Below are positions 55,141 to 64,000 of a DNA stretch of 64,000 nucleotides, piece by piece. Location of the stretch: positions 108,413,027 to 108,477,026 of the forward strand of contig OW121856.1 in assembly GCA_933228895.1 (NCBI GenBank), given 5' to 3'. This DNA is from Platycnemis pennipes. Its lineage: Eukaryota; Arthropoda; Insecta; Odonata; Platycnemididae. The notes under the pieces were generated by a model, which saw only the letters and a list, made by a program, of their open reading frames with translations, did no database searches and was not told the origin of the DNA. Numbering within the stretch: position 1 is the stretch's first letter; the number at the start of each line of letters is the position of its first letter. Made by a program: the position numbers and the translations under genes.

Positions 55141-55976
55141 CTATCTTACTACGCCACAATAGGGGTTTTTAACTCAAAAGTTCACGTTTTCATCATCACC
55201 AGTTTGAGTTGGGCGTCGATGAGTGAATGAATCGGTCAGTGGTTTTGCGAAGTTCTGGCGAAGCAAATCATGCGAGAAAGAGTATGAACATTCTCACATC
55301 ACTTCAAGATATTTATGAGCATCCAAATGTATTTCCACATTTGCTATTTTTCAATCGAAATGTTCCCATTACGAAGATAGTTATTCCAACTTTTTTTAAG
55401 TTTTGGGATTTAATTTCTTGCGTTGAATTTGGTAATCAGATTGAACAAATGAGGTTTTTGATATTTTAATTGAGAATAGAGACGGTGTTTATGACGGTGA
55501 CAAGACAGTCTTGCGCTTGTTACTCTCCGTGTTATGGATGAAGTTCTTCCTCGAGATAAGACTTCAGAACCACACGGGTTTCTTTACAACACCTCAAAAC
55601 GGGTAAGTCTCTTAAGCTCTTCACTCCTATTGATCCCATTCACCTCCTAAATTTTTATAGGCATACTTTTAATGCTGGTTAATTCATTGCAAATGCAATG
55701 GTAGTTAAGTTGCTTTAGTTTTAATCATCAAGCTCCTTGCATATTTACTCCTTACGAAGCCATAACAGTCCCTAACAGACCCTCGTAACCAAATTGTTGA
55801 CGCACACAACAATAAGAAGTGTGTGTTATTGTTTTAGGTATACTATCGGCAGAGTCGAGGTATATTAATAAGAAATAAATGTCAACAATTAGCATTAAAT
55901 AATGGTATCAATACGTTTTTTTGCCGGAAACCCATTAAAAGAGCGTTGTGGTTTTTATGTGCATATTAACAGAACT
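55141..55976. other. Unassigned spacer
   Basis: An 80-codon plus-strand ORF at 55227-55469 is the longest reading and has no motif. No repeat family recognised. Confidence 0.35.
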
Positions 55977-56207
55977 ACATCTACATCTACATCTACATAA
56001 TACCCTGCAAGCCACCACAAGGGTGTGTGGCAGGGGGTGATTGCTCACCAAACATGCACTACATATCATGCATAAAAAAGGAATAGTATTAATATAGTAG
56101 TCAGAACTACACTATTTAAAAAGATAGAAATTGCAAAGAAAACATGCAAAAACATTCTGTTAGTAGGGTTAGCTTTAAGTACTCATACCAACATGCAGCT
56201 ACCAATG

Positions 56208-57857
56208 CTATTCATTGCTACTCTCCGATAGGACATATTTACCGTTATTCGTATCTCTTATTGTGCGAGGGAAAAAGGACATTTTGAATCGGTCAGTTCG
56301 GCAATCAATTTCTCTAACTTTATGATTATGGTCCAGTCTGCCATAGTAAGTTGGGGTTCGTAAAATATTTTTAACATCATCACTGAAAATATTGCCTTGG
56401 AATTTGTGGAAGAGATTAAGTCTAAATTTCAACCTGCGATCTGACAATGATTCCCATTTCAATTCATTTAATAGACTGGTTACGCTAATATAATTATCGT
56501 ATCGTCCCTTTACAAATCTTGCCGATCTTCGCTGCACACGTTCAAGTTCATTACTTAGACCGATTTCGTAGGGATCCCATACACTGGCAGCATATTCCAA
56601 ATGAGGTCTAACAAGGGAAAAGTAGCTGATCTCTCGTACATGATCGTCACATTTACCCAATACTCTTTTAATGAAACCAAGTTTGCGATTCGCTTGACCC
56701 ATTATTTCACGAATGTGTTTACCCCAGGAAAGATCATTTGTCAGTCTTATTCCAAGATATTTAATGGATTCCACGTTTGTTAATTCATTATTACTTATTT
56801 TGTAAGTGGTAGGAGGAGAGCCATTCTTTTTCCAAAAATTCATTACAAGACATTTCTTAAAGTTTAATTCCAACTGCCATGTATCACACCAAGTTTCACT
56901 TGCTTGCAGGTCAATATTTAAATATTCTTTATCGTTCGGGCATAGAATTTCCCTGTACACTACTGCGTCATCGGCAAATAGACGAAGCTTACTTTTTACC
57001 ACCTTTTGGATATCATTAATATACAAAAGGAATAGGAGTGGACCTATCACACTACCTTGTGGGACACCCGAAGTGACTTTAATTGCCGGTGAGGAAACAC
57101 CGTCCAAAACAACCCTTTGAACCCGATCATGCAGAAAATCATTAATCCATGATATAATGTTACTGTCTAACCCATAAGATTTTAACTTCAAAATTAGTTT
57201 GCTGTGAGAAACCTTGTCAAAAGCCTTCTTGAAGTCGAGAAATATAGCATGCACTGGAATATTATTTTCGCCAGAAACTAAAATATCGTGGGAAAAGAGA
57301 GCAAGTTGGGTTTCACACGATTTGCTCTTTCGGAAGCCATGCTGGACATTGGACAATAAATTCTGGCTATCTAGGTGTCCCATGACTGAACTGACAATTA
57401 TATGTTCTAGGACCTTGCATGAAATGGATGTGAGGGATATAGGTCTGTAGTTAGATGGCTGCTCCCTATCGCCACTTTTAAAAATGGGTGTTACATCGGC
57501 TGCTTTCCAGTCCATCGGTACGACGTGTTCGGTCAGGGATTTATTAAATACTATTTCAAGGTAGGGGGAAATTTCGGATGCTAACTCTCTATATACGCGG
57601 GAGGGAATTTGATCAGGGCCAGGAGATTTGTTGGGGCTTATATCTTTAAGTAATTTTTCAATACCATTACAGGAAATGTCAATTGGTTGCATCAACCGCT
57701 GAAAGAGGTCAGGTAACACGACAGTTGAATCCCCGGAAGGTGGGTTAAAAACGGTTTGGAAGAAGGAATTTAGCAAGTTAACTTTGTCGAGTGTGTTTGT
57801 GGTCATTTCACCTCTATCATTTTTCAGTGAATGGACGGCAGACTTATGGCCTTGCAC
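56208..57857 (-). CDS. CR1-A reverse transcriptase (549 codons, partial ORF2)
   Basis: Copies LINE RNA at a nicked chromosomal site. Residues in order: DISPNKSPGPDQIPSRVY (about 75), DVTPIFKSGDREQPSNYRPI (about 130), LLSNVQHGFRKSKSCETQLA (about 180), AIFLDFKKAFDKVS (motif A, about 210), VTSGVPQGSVIGPLLFLLY (motif B, about 265), LRLFADDAVVYRE (motif C, about 295), YLGIRLTNDLSWGKHIREIM, then a C-terminal domain with RRSARFVKGRYDN and ending SESSNE. All RT catalytic Asp residues are present. The Met start is internal: the true ORF2 extends upstream past the nonsense codon near 57870. CR1-group ORF2 is usually about 900-1000 residues. Expression is not shown by the sequence. Confidence 0.88.
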   Translation of the reverse strand: MQGHKSAVHSLKNDRGEMTTNTLDKVNLLNSFFQTVFNPPSGDSTVVLPDLFQRLMQPIDISCNGIEKLLKDISPNKSPGPDQIPSRVYRELASEISPYLEIVFNKSLTEHVVPMDWKAADVTPIFKSGDREQPSNYRPISLTSISCKVLEHIIVSSVMGHLDSQNLLSNVQHGFRKSKSCETQLALFSHDILVSGENNIPVHAIFLDFKKAFDKVSHSKLILKLKSYGLDSNIISWINDFLHDRVQRVVLDGVSSPAIKVTSGVPQGSVIGPLLFLLYINDIQKVVKSKLRLFADDAVVYREILCPNDKEYLNIDLQASETWCDTWQLELNFKKCLVMNFWKKNGSPPTTYKISNNELTNVESIKYLGIRLTNDLSWGKHIREIMGQANRKLGFIKRVLGKCDDHVREISYFSLVRPHLEYAASVWDPYEIGLSNELERVQRRSARFVKGRYDNYISVTSLLNELKWESLSDRRLKFRLNLFHKFQGNIFSDDVKNILRTPTYYGRLDHNHKVREIDCRTDRFKMSFFPRTIRDTNNGKYVLSESSNE

Positions 57858-57895
57858 TTCCCTTACGTACGACTAGAAGACTTTTGGATTTTCTT

Positions 57896-58384
57896 TCAAT
57901 TGTTCCCCAAGTGTTTTTCTTTTGAATTCTGCAAATGCATTACTCTAAGGGCTGTCTTTGCAGTGGATTTTGAAATTTTATAATTTTCAATAATTACATT
58001 ACGCTCATCAGTGGGCATATGTTTACTAATTCTTTTCATTTTAGCATGACATATTCGCTGCCGTCTCAGGGATTTTCTCACTTCGGCATTGTACCACCTA
58101 GGTTCAGTGCTTTCTTTTTTGAATTTACTAGGGATAAATCTGTTGATCCCAGAGCGCATGATATTAATGAACGACTTCCATGAATCGTTGGTACATACCT
58201 TTATGGAAGACTTTTTGAAATCCGATAAGGAATCTCTTAAATAAATTTTAAAGTTAGCAAAGTCTGCTCTTTTAAAAATGTAAATCTTTCTTTTTTGTTT
58301 AAAATTTTTATCTAAAGATAGCGAGAGTTTTGCAGTTATAACTCTGTGGTCACTGATTCCATCAACCGTGTCAATCATTGTCAC
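57896..58384 (-). pseudogene. CR1-A endonuclease end and linker
   Basis: 162 codons: TMIDTVDGISDHRVITAKLS (the SDH end of the endonuclease), then a linker with INRFIPSKFKKESTEPRWYN, AEVRKSLRRQRICHAKMKRI. The same linker appears in CR1-B at 27249-26968 (RWYNAEVSKSLKRQRVCHAR). It is in a different frame from the RT owing to a shift near 57905. The endonuclease N-terminal catalytic Glu is missing by truncation. Confidence 0.82.
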
Positions 58385-58422
58385 ATGTTGTGGGATATTG
58401 GTTGCCTGTAAATCAAACTACT

Positions 58423-58785
58423 GCAGATGTACGCAAAGTAAATGCCAGAAATGGGACAGTAGCTATCGCCCTGCAGCATTAAATGTCTATTGATACTCAA
58501 GAATCATAATTTTAATGATAGTGTACACTTGGTGCTGGTCGTTCTTGAACTCAACCATACAAATAGTGGTTAGACTGAAAGTTTTTTTCTCCCAAGTTCT
58601 TACTTCAACACTCAAATTAGTCATTTAACCTGAACTTTAAATACTGCAGGCTTAATTATTATCCATTCAAAATCACTGGAAACGGATTGGAATGGATTTT
58701 CACGCTTGGTTGCCAAGGAAATGATTTGATTGCTGAATACGAAGAAAAATTGATGATTTTGGAGCAAAAAACTCAATTTTTTACA
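58423..58785. other. Unassigned spacer
   Basis: No recognised element between the CR1-A 5' end and a CR1-A tail. Nothing coding. Confidence 0.35.
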
Positions 58786-58917
58786 TCTACATCTACATAA
58801 TACCCTGCAAGCCACCACAAGGGTGTGTGGCAGGGGGTGATTTCTCACCAAACATGCACTACATATCATGCATAAAAAGGAATAGGATTAATATAGTAGT
58901 CAGAACTACACTATTAA
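58786..58917 (-). mobile_element. CR1-A 3' UTR and tail only
   Basis: (CATCTA)n, the full tail and 3' UTR to CAGAACTACACTATTA; no coding part. Nearly identical to 55985-56117, so a recent and very short insertion. Confidence 0.85.
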
Positions 58918-59433
58918 AATTTTAATTCAAAAACGTATAGTATAAGAAAATCGAACGAAAGAATTAAATTCTACATTATTTTTTCTATACAGTGTTATAA
59001 ATTTCTATCCATTATCTGGAGTGCAACTAATTTAGAAAAGCAAATGGAAAAACATCAGCACCGATTCAATGCTTTTCTTATGGAGTGAAATTTAACAATA
59101 AAGGGGTAAAAATGACCCTTAAAATAGGTTTACGCAAAAATCCTTTCTTAATGCGCCCCTATACTATAACAGGGATATTTCCTGAAAATTTCACGTTCTT
59201 ATCAGCAGTAGGTTGGGCTCTGCGTTTATGAGTGAATGAAATGTCGTTAGTCAGTTAGGACATTTGATTCTATATATTATAATGATCATCAAGTGAATAA
59301 GCCGAATGAAAAACAATGTTTTAAGAAGATTGGGATGAAAGGCAGGATAAATGAAATTTAAAAATATGAAGGGACAAACTATTGGGCCATGTCCTCACTA
59401 TATCTACTCCTTTTTCTTAAGCAGATACAGAAC
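58918..59433. other. Unassigned spacer
   Basis: AT-rich; no motif recognised. It resembles 55141-55250 around AGTAGGTTGGGCTCTGCGTTTATGAGTGAATGA / AGTTTGAGTTGGGCGTCGAT, a possible short shared repeat. Confidence 0.3.
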
Positions 59434-59547
59434 TTACGAGCTGAACGAATTCAACATTGTCAGGCGAGATTTGGTGGAACAGCATCTTAAATAAATGAAG
59501 TACAAAACCTTCTTAAGATGTGGTATTGTCCACAATTTTAATGCAAA

Positions 59548-59596
59548 ATTAGACTAAACGTGTTTCAACGCAAACGCGTCATCATCAGGTCTGAAA
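59548..59596 (-). ncRNA. Hammerhead-like motif, left Penelope terminus
   Basis: Minus strand: AGAC, CTGATGA, U, GACGC-GTTT-GCGTT, GAAAC, then ACGTTTA and GTCT. The core matches the right terminus, but stem III bases have diverged (CACGTTT rather than CACGTGT), so it is probably weaker. Confidence 0.45.
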
Positions 59597-59766
59597 AAAA
59601 ACACGAATTTTGAGACGCATATATACATCGAGAAAACGGAGGTAAAACATGGAGCATGGAGGGGGAGGGGGAGAATATTTAGCACTCGGTGAATCATTGA
59701 GTTGAAAGCGGCTATTTTATGAGACATTGGGTGGCATGAATTGACTGATTAAATTACACAATTAAA

Positions 59767-60614
59767 TTGATATCAGACTCTATAACTAAGAAAGACTTAA
59801 TTGTGACGAAGGCAGACAAAGGAAATAGTGTGGTGATATTGAACAAAAGTGACTACGTCGATAAATGCAATATCTTTATCACTGAGAACGCTTTCACCAA
59901 ATTATCTAATGACCCCACACTAAAGTACCATAGAGAGGTGAAATGCAGTCTAAAGTCTTGTAATGCCTTATTCAGTGATAGGGAGAAGCTTTCATAAGAC
60001 AATTTTGACAAGGAAATGAACATTATAAAATACATTGCAACAGCTGACGGCTATCATACTTCCATGGTGGACAGGATTTTGAAAAGGAAGAGAAAAGAGT
60101 CAGGGACCAAGCGCATCACTTCCAATTACGAAATATTAAATAAACAAAAATGGGTTAGATTACCTTTCCTGGGTCGAGGATCTTACCTAGTCACTAAAAC
60201 CTTCCCCAAAGATACTTATAAACCCTCTTTCTATACGCCAGTAACATTAAGGGACTTATTTAGCAGACCCAAAGATCCCTATGATAGAATGAAGAAATCG
60301 GGAGTGTATGAAGTGACGTGTAACACATGTGGTGCGAGCTACATTGGCCAAAGGGCAGAAATTTTGATACCAGATTATACGAACATAGAAGCCTGTTGAA
60401 CGGTGACCCCAAATCCCACCTTGCTAAGCATCTGATGGAGGAATCCCACTATAGTGACTTCAAGTTAAATATCCTCCATGTCGAGCGTAAGGGACTTCGC
60501 CTGGACACCTTGGAGAAATTGGAGATCTTCAAGAGGAAAAAGAAGAATTTGACGCTACTGAACTACATTGGATTTGACTGTCACTCCCCAATCCTGTCCC
60601 TATCCCACCAATAA
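59767..60614 (+). pseudogene. Penelope-like protein: N-terminus and GIY-YIG, RT missing
   Basis: 59767-59994 encodes the Penelope N-terminal block LIVTKADKGNSVVILNKSDY. After one stop codon (near 59995), the same frame gives a linker (MNIIKYIATADGYHTSMVD), FLGRGSYLVTKTF, and SGVYEVTCNTCGASYIGQ. That last block is the GIY-YIG start with a CxxC insertion. A frameshift near 60355 moves to a second frame with RNFDTRLYEHRSLLNGDPKS, HLAKHLMEESHYSDF and a C-terminus ending LSLSHQ. About 400 residues of RT expected between block 1 and the linker are absent. The family normally carries RT then GIY-YIG. Confidence 0.8.
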
Positions 60615-60697
60615 TCCTGTCCCCGCTCGGTAACCTCCACATCCCCCCCCCCCTCCCCCTCCGCTTTCTCTATGTACGCCTCAAATTTCGCGTTTTT

Positions 60698-60746
60698 ATT
60701 CAGACCTGATGATGACGCGTTAGCGTTGAAACACGTGTAGTCTAAT
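60698..60746 (+). ncRNA. Hammerhead-like ribozyme motif, right Penelope terminus
   Basis: Read 5' to 3': ATT-C-AGAC (stem I), CTGATGA (60706-60712), one extra U, GACGC with GCGTT around GTTA (stem II, 5 bp with one G-U), GAAA (60728-60731), CACGTGT (very short stem III), A (60739, position 17), then GTCT-AAT closing stem I. All conserved core positions are present except that one U is added before stem II. Penelope-like elements are known to carry type I hammerheads with tiny stem III in their terminal repeats. Activity is inference. Confidence 0.55.
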
Positions 60747-60814
60747 TTTGCATTAAATTGTGGACAATACCACATCTTAAGAAGGTTTTGTAATTCATTT
60801 ATTTACGAGCTGAA

Positions 60815-61763
60815 TTTAAACGGGATTACGCCTAAAAATCAGTCGAGGAAAATAAGATGCCGTAGCATCTTATTGTTGGTGGAGGGGGAATATGTTAACA
60901 CAAAGTGAGAGGCAAAAGAAACCGAAATCTATGAAGCTGCCGTGAATAGGCCACGCACATTGTAGCATTTGGACAATTTTTGGTTCAAAATCCAATATCT
61001 TTGGATCTAGAACAGATATCTTAAAAACTCATTGGGGGTTTGAAAATACAGGACATACATTGTATTGGAAAATTAACGAAAACTAAACATTCACTTCTGA
61101 GATATTATATAAAACCGTCCAAATTCCTTTTTTTTCATAAATTTGCCCATTTCCTAAAAAAAACCATAACGCTAACCATAACTCTCTTACAATTCCATAA
61201 CACTTTTAAAATTTTAAAGTCTTTAAATTTGGTACCTGCCAGAATATTTCGGTCGATTTTTCACGGAATTTTTACATTTGAAGTTGTCTCTATAGGTTTA
61301 TAGATGGTACGAAAAACGAAGCAAAGACAAGGCAAACAGCTTGAAGCTCATTGAACACCGAAGCAGTGTCATGGGAAGAACACCACAAAAAGCGGCTCCT
61401 ACTCACTCCAAATCCTCCAACCGAAACCCAGAACGCGGTGCACACATTCCAAAGACATATTGCAGCCTAAGACCTATGCCACTGAACCACGAAAGCTGAA
61501 GTTGAAAAACACCCAATAGATGGCAGATTTGTCGCAAATTTTGGTTTCACGAATAGTGTTACTGTGAGCAAACAAGGACTTTTTTTTAGATACGATTCAT
61601 ATTTTATAATTTTTTATAAACATATTATAAAACTCTTTTGCAGAAAATTTCACCATTTCACCACAATGTCACCAGCCACTAGGCAACTCGAAGAACAGAG
61701 GAGAAGACCGACCATCATGTCTTCGGCGAATTTAGAGGAGGCTTCCCAGTCAGCAAAGGTTTG
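60815..61763. other. Unassigned spacer
   Basis: An 87-codon plus-strand ORF (61040-61303) is AT-rich and without motifs. 61564-61791 is open but runs into the tandem array. No family recognised. Confidence 0.3.
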
Positions 61764-62545
61764 TGCTGGCACATGCTGGCACATGTGCTAAGATTGTGCT
61801 GCCGAGCATATGCTATAAAAACATTCTCAGCATATGCTCAGCATGTGCTAAGTTTGTGCTGCCGAGCATGTGCTGTGAAAACATCCTCAGCATATGCTCA
61901 GCATGTGCTAAGATTGTGCTGCCGATCATATGCTGAGAATGTTTTTACAGCATATGCTCAGCATGTGCTAAGATTGTGCTGCCGAGCATGTGCTGATAAT
62001 GTTTTCACAGCATATGCTCAGCATGTGCTAAGATTGTGCTGCCGATCATATGCTGAGAATGTTTTTACAGCATATGCTCAGCATGTGCTAAGATTGTGCT
62101 GCCGAGCATGTGCTGATAATGTTTTCACAGCATATGCTCAGCATGTGCTAAGGTTGTGCTGCCGAGCATGTGCTGGGAATGTTTTCACAGCATATGCTCA
62201 GCATGTGCTAAGATTGTGCTGCCGATCATATGCTGAGAATGTTTTTACAGCATATTCTCAGCATGTGCTAAGATTGTGCTGCCGAGCATGTGCTGATAAT
62301 GTTTTCACAGCATATGCTCAGCATGTGCTAAGATTGTGCTGCCGATCATATGCTGAGAATGTTTTTACAGCATATTCTAAGCATGTGCTAAGATTGTGCT
62401 GCCGAGCATATGCTGATAATGCTTTCACAGCATATGCTCAGCAAGTGATAAGAATATGTTGCCGATCATATGCCGTGACATTATTCTTAGCATGTGCCAA
62501 AAGTGTGCTGCCGAACATAAGCTGTAAAAACATTCTCCGCTAATG
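61764..62545. repeat. Minisatellite, 60-bp period, about 12-13 units
   Basis: Exact 60-bp phasing from 61801 to about 62500. Units share GCATGTGCTAAGATTGTGCT and AGCATATGCT dyads. Two main unit types alternate: one starts GCCGATCATATGCTGAGAAT, the other GCCGAGCATGTGCTGATAAT, in the order B C B C C' B C B C'. The first two units and the last partial one instead carry the 18-bp core in reverse complement (AAAACATTCTCAG rather than CTGAGAATGTTTT). Because 60 is divisible by 3, one frame is open for 260 codons (61761-62543) with 20-residue Cys-rich repeats. I regard this as incidental. Confidence 0.92.
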
Positions 62546-64000
62546 ATAAGATTGGATGAAATCCAGATTAACTACATCATATCATCTATTTATTTCATTT
62601 GGCCATAGTACATGAAACTAAAGCTAGTCAATAGGGGGGAATAAATAGACGGAAAAACTTTATAAAAATCTGTACTATACAAATAGGCTATAAAACAAAA
62701 CTTCATATTTAAGAATCTAGCTAAAATCAAGGTTATCTAAGAGAAATTCATCTACAGAGTAGTAGATAGATTCCACTGTGTTTCCTTGGCCTTTGCATGA
62801 AAAAAATTTGGACTAATTTGGATTATTCTTTGGGCTGTCAATCCATAAGCCCACACCGTCTTTGTTTTACGCGGAAGGGTTACTTTCCAATGTGTGTGTG
62901 TGTGTATTGGCCCAATGGCAGCAGTCCCTGGGTGTTTGAATCCATTCAACTCCTTTTCAGATTTTTTTCTTTGAAAGTAATATCCAGGTCGGCATCCACG
63001 GTCCCTTTGCTTGGCATTGTCCTTACAAGGTGATGGTCTTTCCCTACATTTTCGTCGTCACCAATGTTTTAGTCTCTCACTCAACGTTCTGTTGATCTTT
63101 AGGAAACACGAACATTTAGGAGTATTAATTATCCCGTTTCCGGTACTTTATTCGAAGAATTTATTGCACAGGCCTACAATAAATTATTTTTCAATTCGGA
63201 GGCCAACCGATCCTCATACTTTGATTAGAGGTCTTTACTTGTATAAATATAAGTTTTAGCTTTTTCGTACTCAAAGCAAACTCGTTTCCATTCGTGGTAG
63301 AGATCAGTCATTAGTTTATCCTCCGTTTAATATTTTCTTAAGTCTTTGGTGAAAAAGTTCATTAGTATGGATAAAAAAAGCTGTAATCGGCAAAGCAGAA
63401 ATGTCAGATTTTAGTGACGAAGACAGCTTTGGAGAGTGCGGATATTTTATTGTCTGCTGAAGGAGTCACTGCACCGAGGACCGTTGATTCTGCTATCAGA
63501 AGGAAAGCAAGCAGCAGCTCCAAAGAGGACAGCAGCGCTGAGGAACAAACGCGGTGCGGTCGGCTTCAGTGTGGATCGTGTGGATTGACAACGGTGGTTC
63601 TCGACCGCGGTTTCCAGCAAATATACACCGTATATTGAATGCCCAATGTCTGAAGGTCTGAATGTCGAGTTTTTGTGCAAGAGGAAATTTTTGGTGTAAG
63701 CGTGGAATTAAGTTATTGTACAAGTCTTTAAAACCGGCCCTTAGAGTATAGCTACATTTTTATGCGATTTTTCTCAAAGAAACAAAAATCAAGGGCGATT
63801 GTTATGTTGTTTGTTTTTCTTGCTGGTCAGTCTCCATAACTACGGCGTGTAAATACATTTTTTCAAATAAAAAATTCGTGTGAACCTGACGGTATCCATA
63901 AAACAGACGCTATCCATACTTTACCACCGGTTAAAATTTGCTGGTTTGGGATCAGCAAGAAAGTGGAAGAGATCAGGTATTTTTCAGCGAGGGCTGCTAG
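62546..64000. other. Unassigned spacer at window end
   Basis: No supported gene. A (TG)7-like run is at about 62890-62905. Overlapping opposite-strand ORFs at 62752-63033 and 63414-63723 have no motif. A host exon cannot be excluded but is not visible. Confidence 0.35.

Larger units (their letters stand above)
55977..58422 (-). mobile_element. CR1-A LINE, 2.4 kb, best-preserved copy
   Basis: From (CATCTA)n at 55977 through the tail and 3' UTR to an ORF2 covering the complete RT and the end of the endonuclease (DLQATNIPQ, ISDHRVITAKL). It is 5'-truncated near 58422. Only a TGG-to-TAG nonsense change near 57870 and one frameshift near 57905 break the reading, so the copy is recent. It is the reference for CR1-A in this window. 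Confidence 0.92.
59434..60814 (+). mobile_element. Penelope-like element, RT deleted, inverted termini
   Basis: Inverted terminal repeats of at least 120 bp start TAAATAAATG at 59488 and mirror at 60805, with weaker similarity inward through a G-rich/C-rich block. TTACGAGCTGAA occurs at 59434-59445 and 60803-60814, a 12-bp target duplication that overlaps the right terminus by 3 bp. Between the left duplication and the left repeat lies a 42-bp extension (59446-59487). Each terminus carries a hammerhead-like motif. The coding part keeps N-terminal and GIY-YIG regions only, so it would need RT in trans. Confidence 0.82.

Noticed and set aside
61801..62500. CRISPR-like array
   Set aside because: Regular period, but no unique spacers between constant repeats; the whole 60-bp unit is repeated and the genome is eukaryotic.
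61761..62543. 260-codon Cys-rich repeat protein
   Set aside because: The frame is open only because the 60-bp tandem unit is a multiple of three and lacks stops in that frame; no start context, signal or flanking coding signal.

Overview
The window reads as repeat-dominated nuclear DNA of an animal, most likely an arthropod (inference). It holds many 5'-truncated non-LTR retrotransposons of CR1-group and RTE type, Penelope-like elements, Tc1/mariner and hAT DNA transposons, and tRNA- and 5S-derived SINE-like sequences. It also holds short-ORF, AT-rich spacer with no operons or Shine-Dalgarno-led genes. The species cannot be fixed from the sequence alone. No host protein-coding gene could be supported. 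Nearly every long or family-recognisable ORF belongs to a mobile element.

The dominant repeats are two related CR1-group LINE subfamilies, called here CR1-A and CR1-B. Both carry endonuclease plus reverse transcriptase. Both end in a shared 3' tail that reads CCCCCTGCCACACACC, then GGCTTGCAGGGTAT, then a (TAGATG)n microsatellite. The longest CR1-A copy is 55977-58422 (minus). The longest CR1-B copy is 26430-28842 (minus) and retains an SGNH-esterase-like ORF1 and an endonuclease. Many other copies are only the last 50-600 bp, and some are tail only. Two copies are mosaics of A and B sequence.

Layout. 1-8.6 kb: LINE tails, an RTE-type RT remnant, a dispersed repeat (R1) and a CR1-B 3' end. 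8.6-13 kb: a decayed Tc1-like transposase split by a MITE-like element, an inverted second R1 copy carrying a CR1-A insertion, and another CR1-A copy. 13-20.8 kb: a GC-rich repeat (R2), an RTE insertion with a 14-bp target duplication, CR1-B copies, a precisely bounded internally deleted mariner (17273-19008) and a 559-bp hAT MITE. 20.8-24.8 kb: an hAT-like element with a nested Tc1/mariner element. 24.8-34.4 kb: CR1-B/CR1-A nests, a 5S rRNA-derived SINE and mosaic LINE pieces. 35.4-36.8 kb: a Penelope-like element with RT and GIY-YIG domains. 36.8-43.8 kb: CR1 copies, a tRNA-derived SINE, R2 split by an hAT-like element, and RTE. 43.8-47.5 kb: an R1/I-like LINE split by CR1-B, itself split by an L2-like LINE. 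47.9-58.9 kb: more CR1 copies, a small palindromic Penelope terminus and a third R2 copy. 59.4-60.8 kb: an RT-less Penelope-like element with inverted termini carrying hammerhead-like motifs. 61.8-62.5 kb: a 60-bp-period minisatellite. The end of the window is unassigned.

The elements act as layers of insertions. Several insertion sites can be read exactly because an uninterrupted relative of the target lies elsewhere in the window. This applies to the mariner in CR1-B, the hAT in R2, the 5S SINE in CR1-B and the Penelope terminus in CR1-A. The most interesting signals are the Penelope termini, the 5S-derived SINE, the mosaic LINEs and the minisatellite whose unit core is inverted between the array edge and interior.
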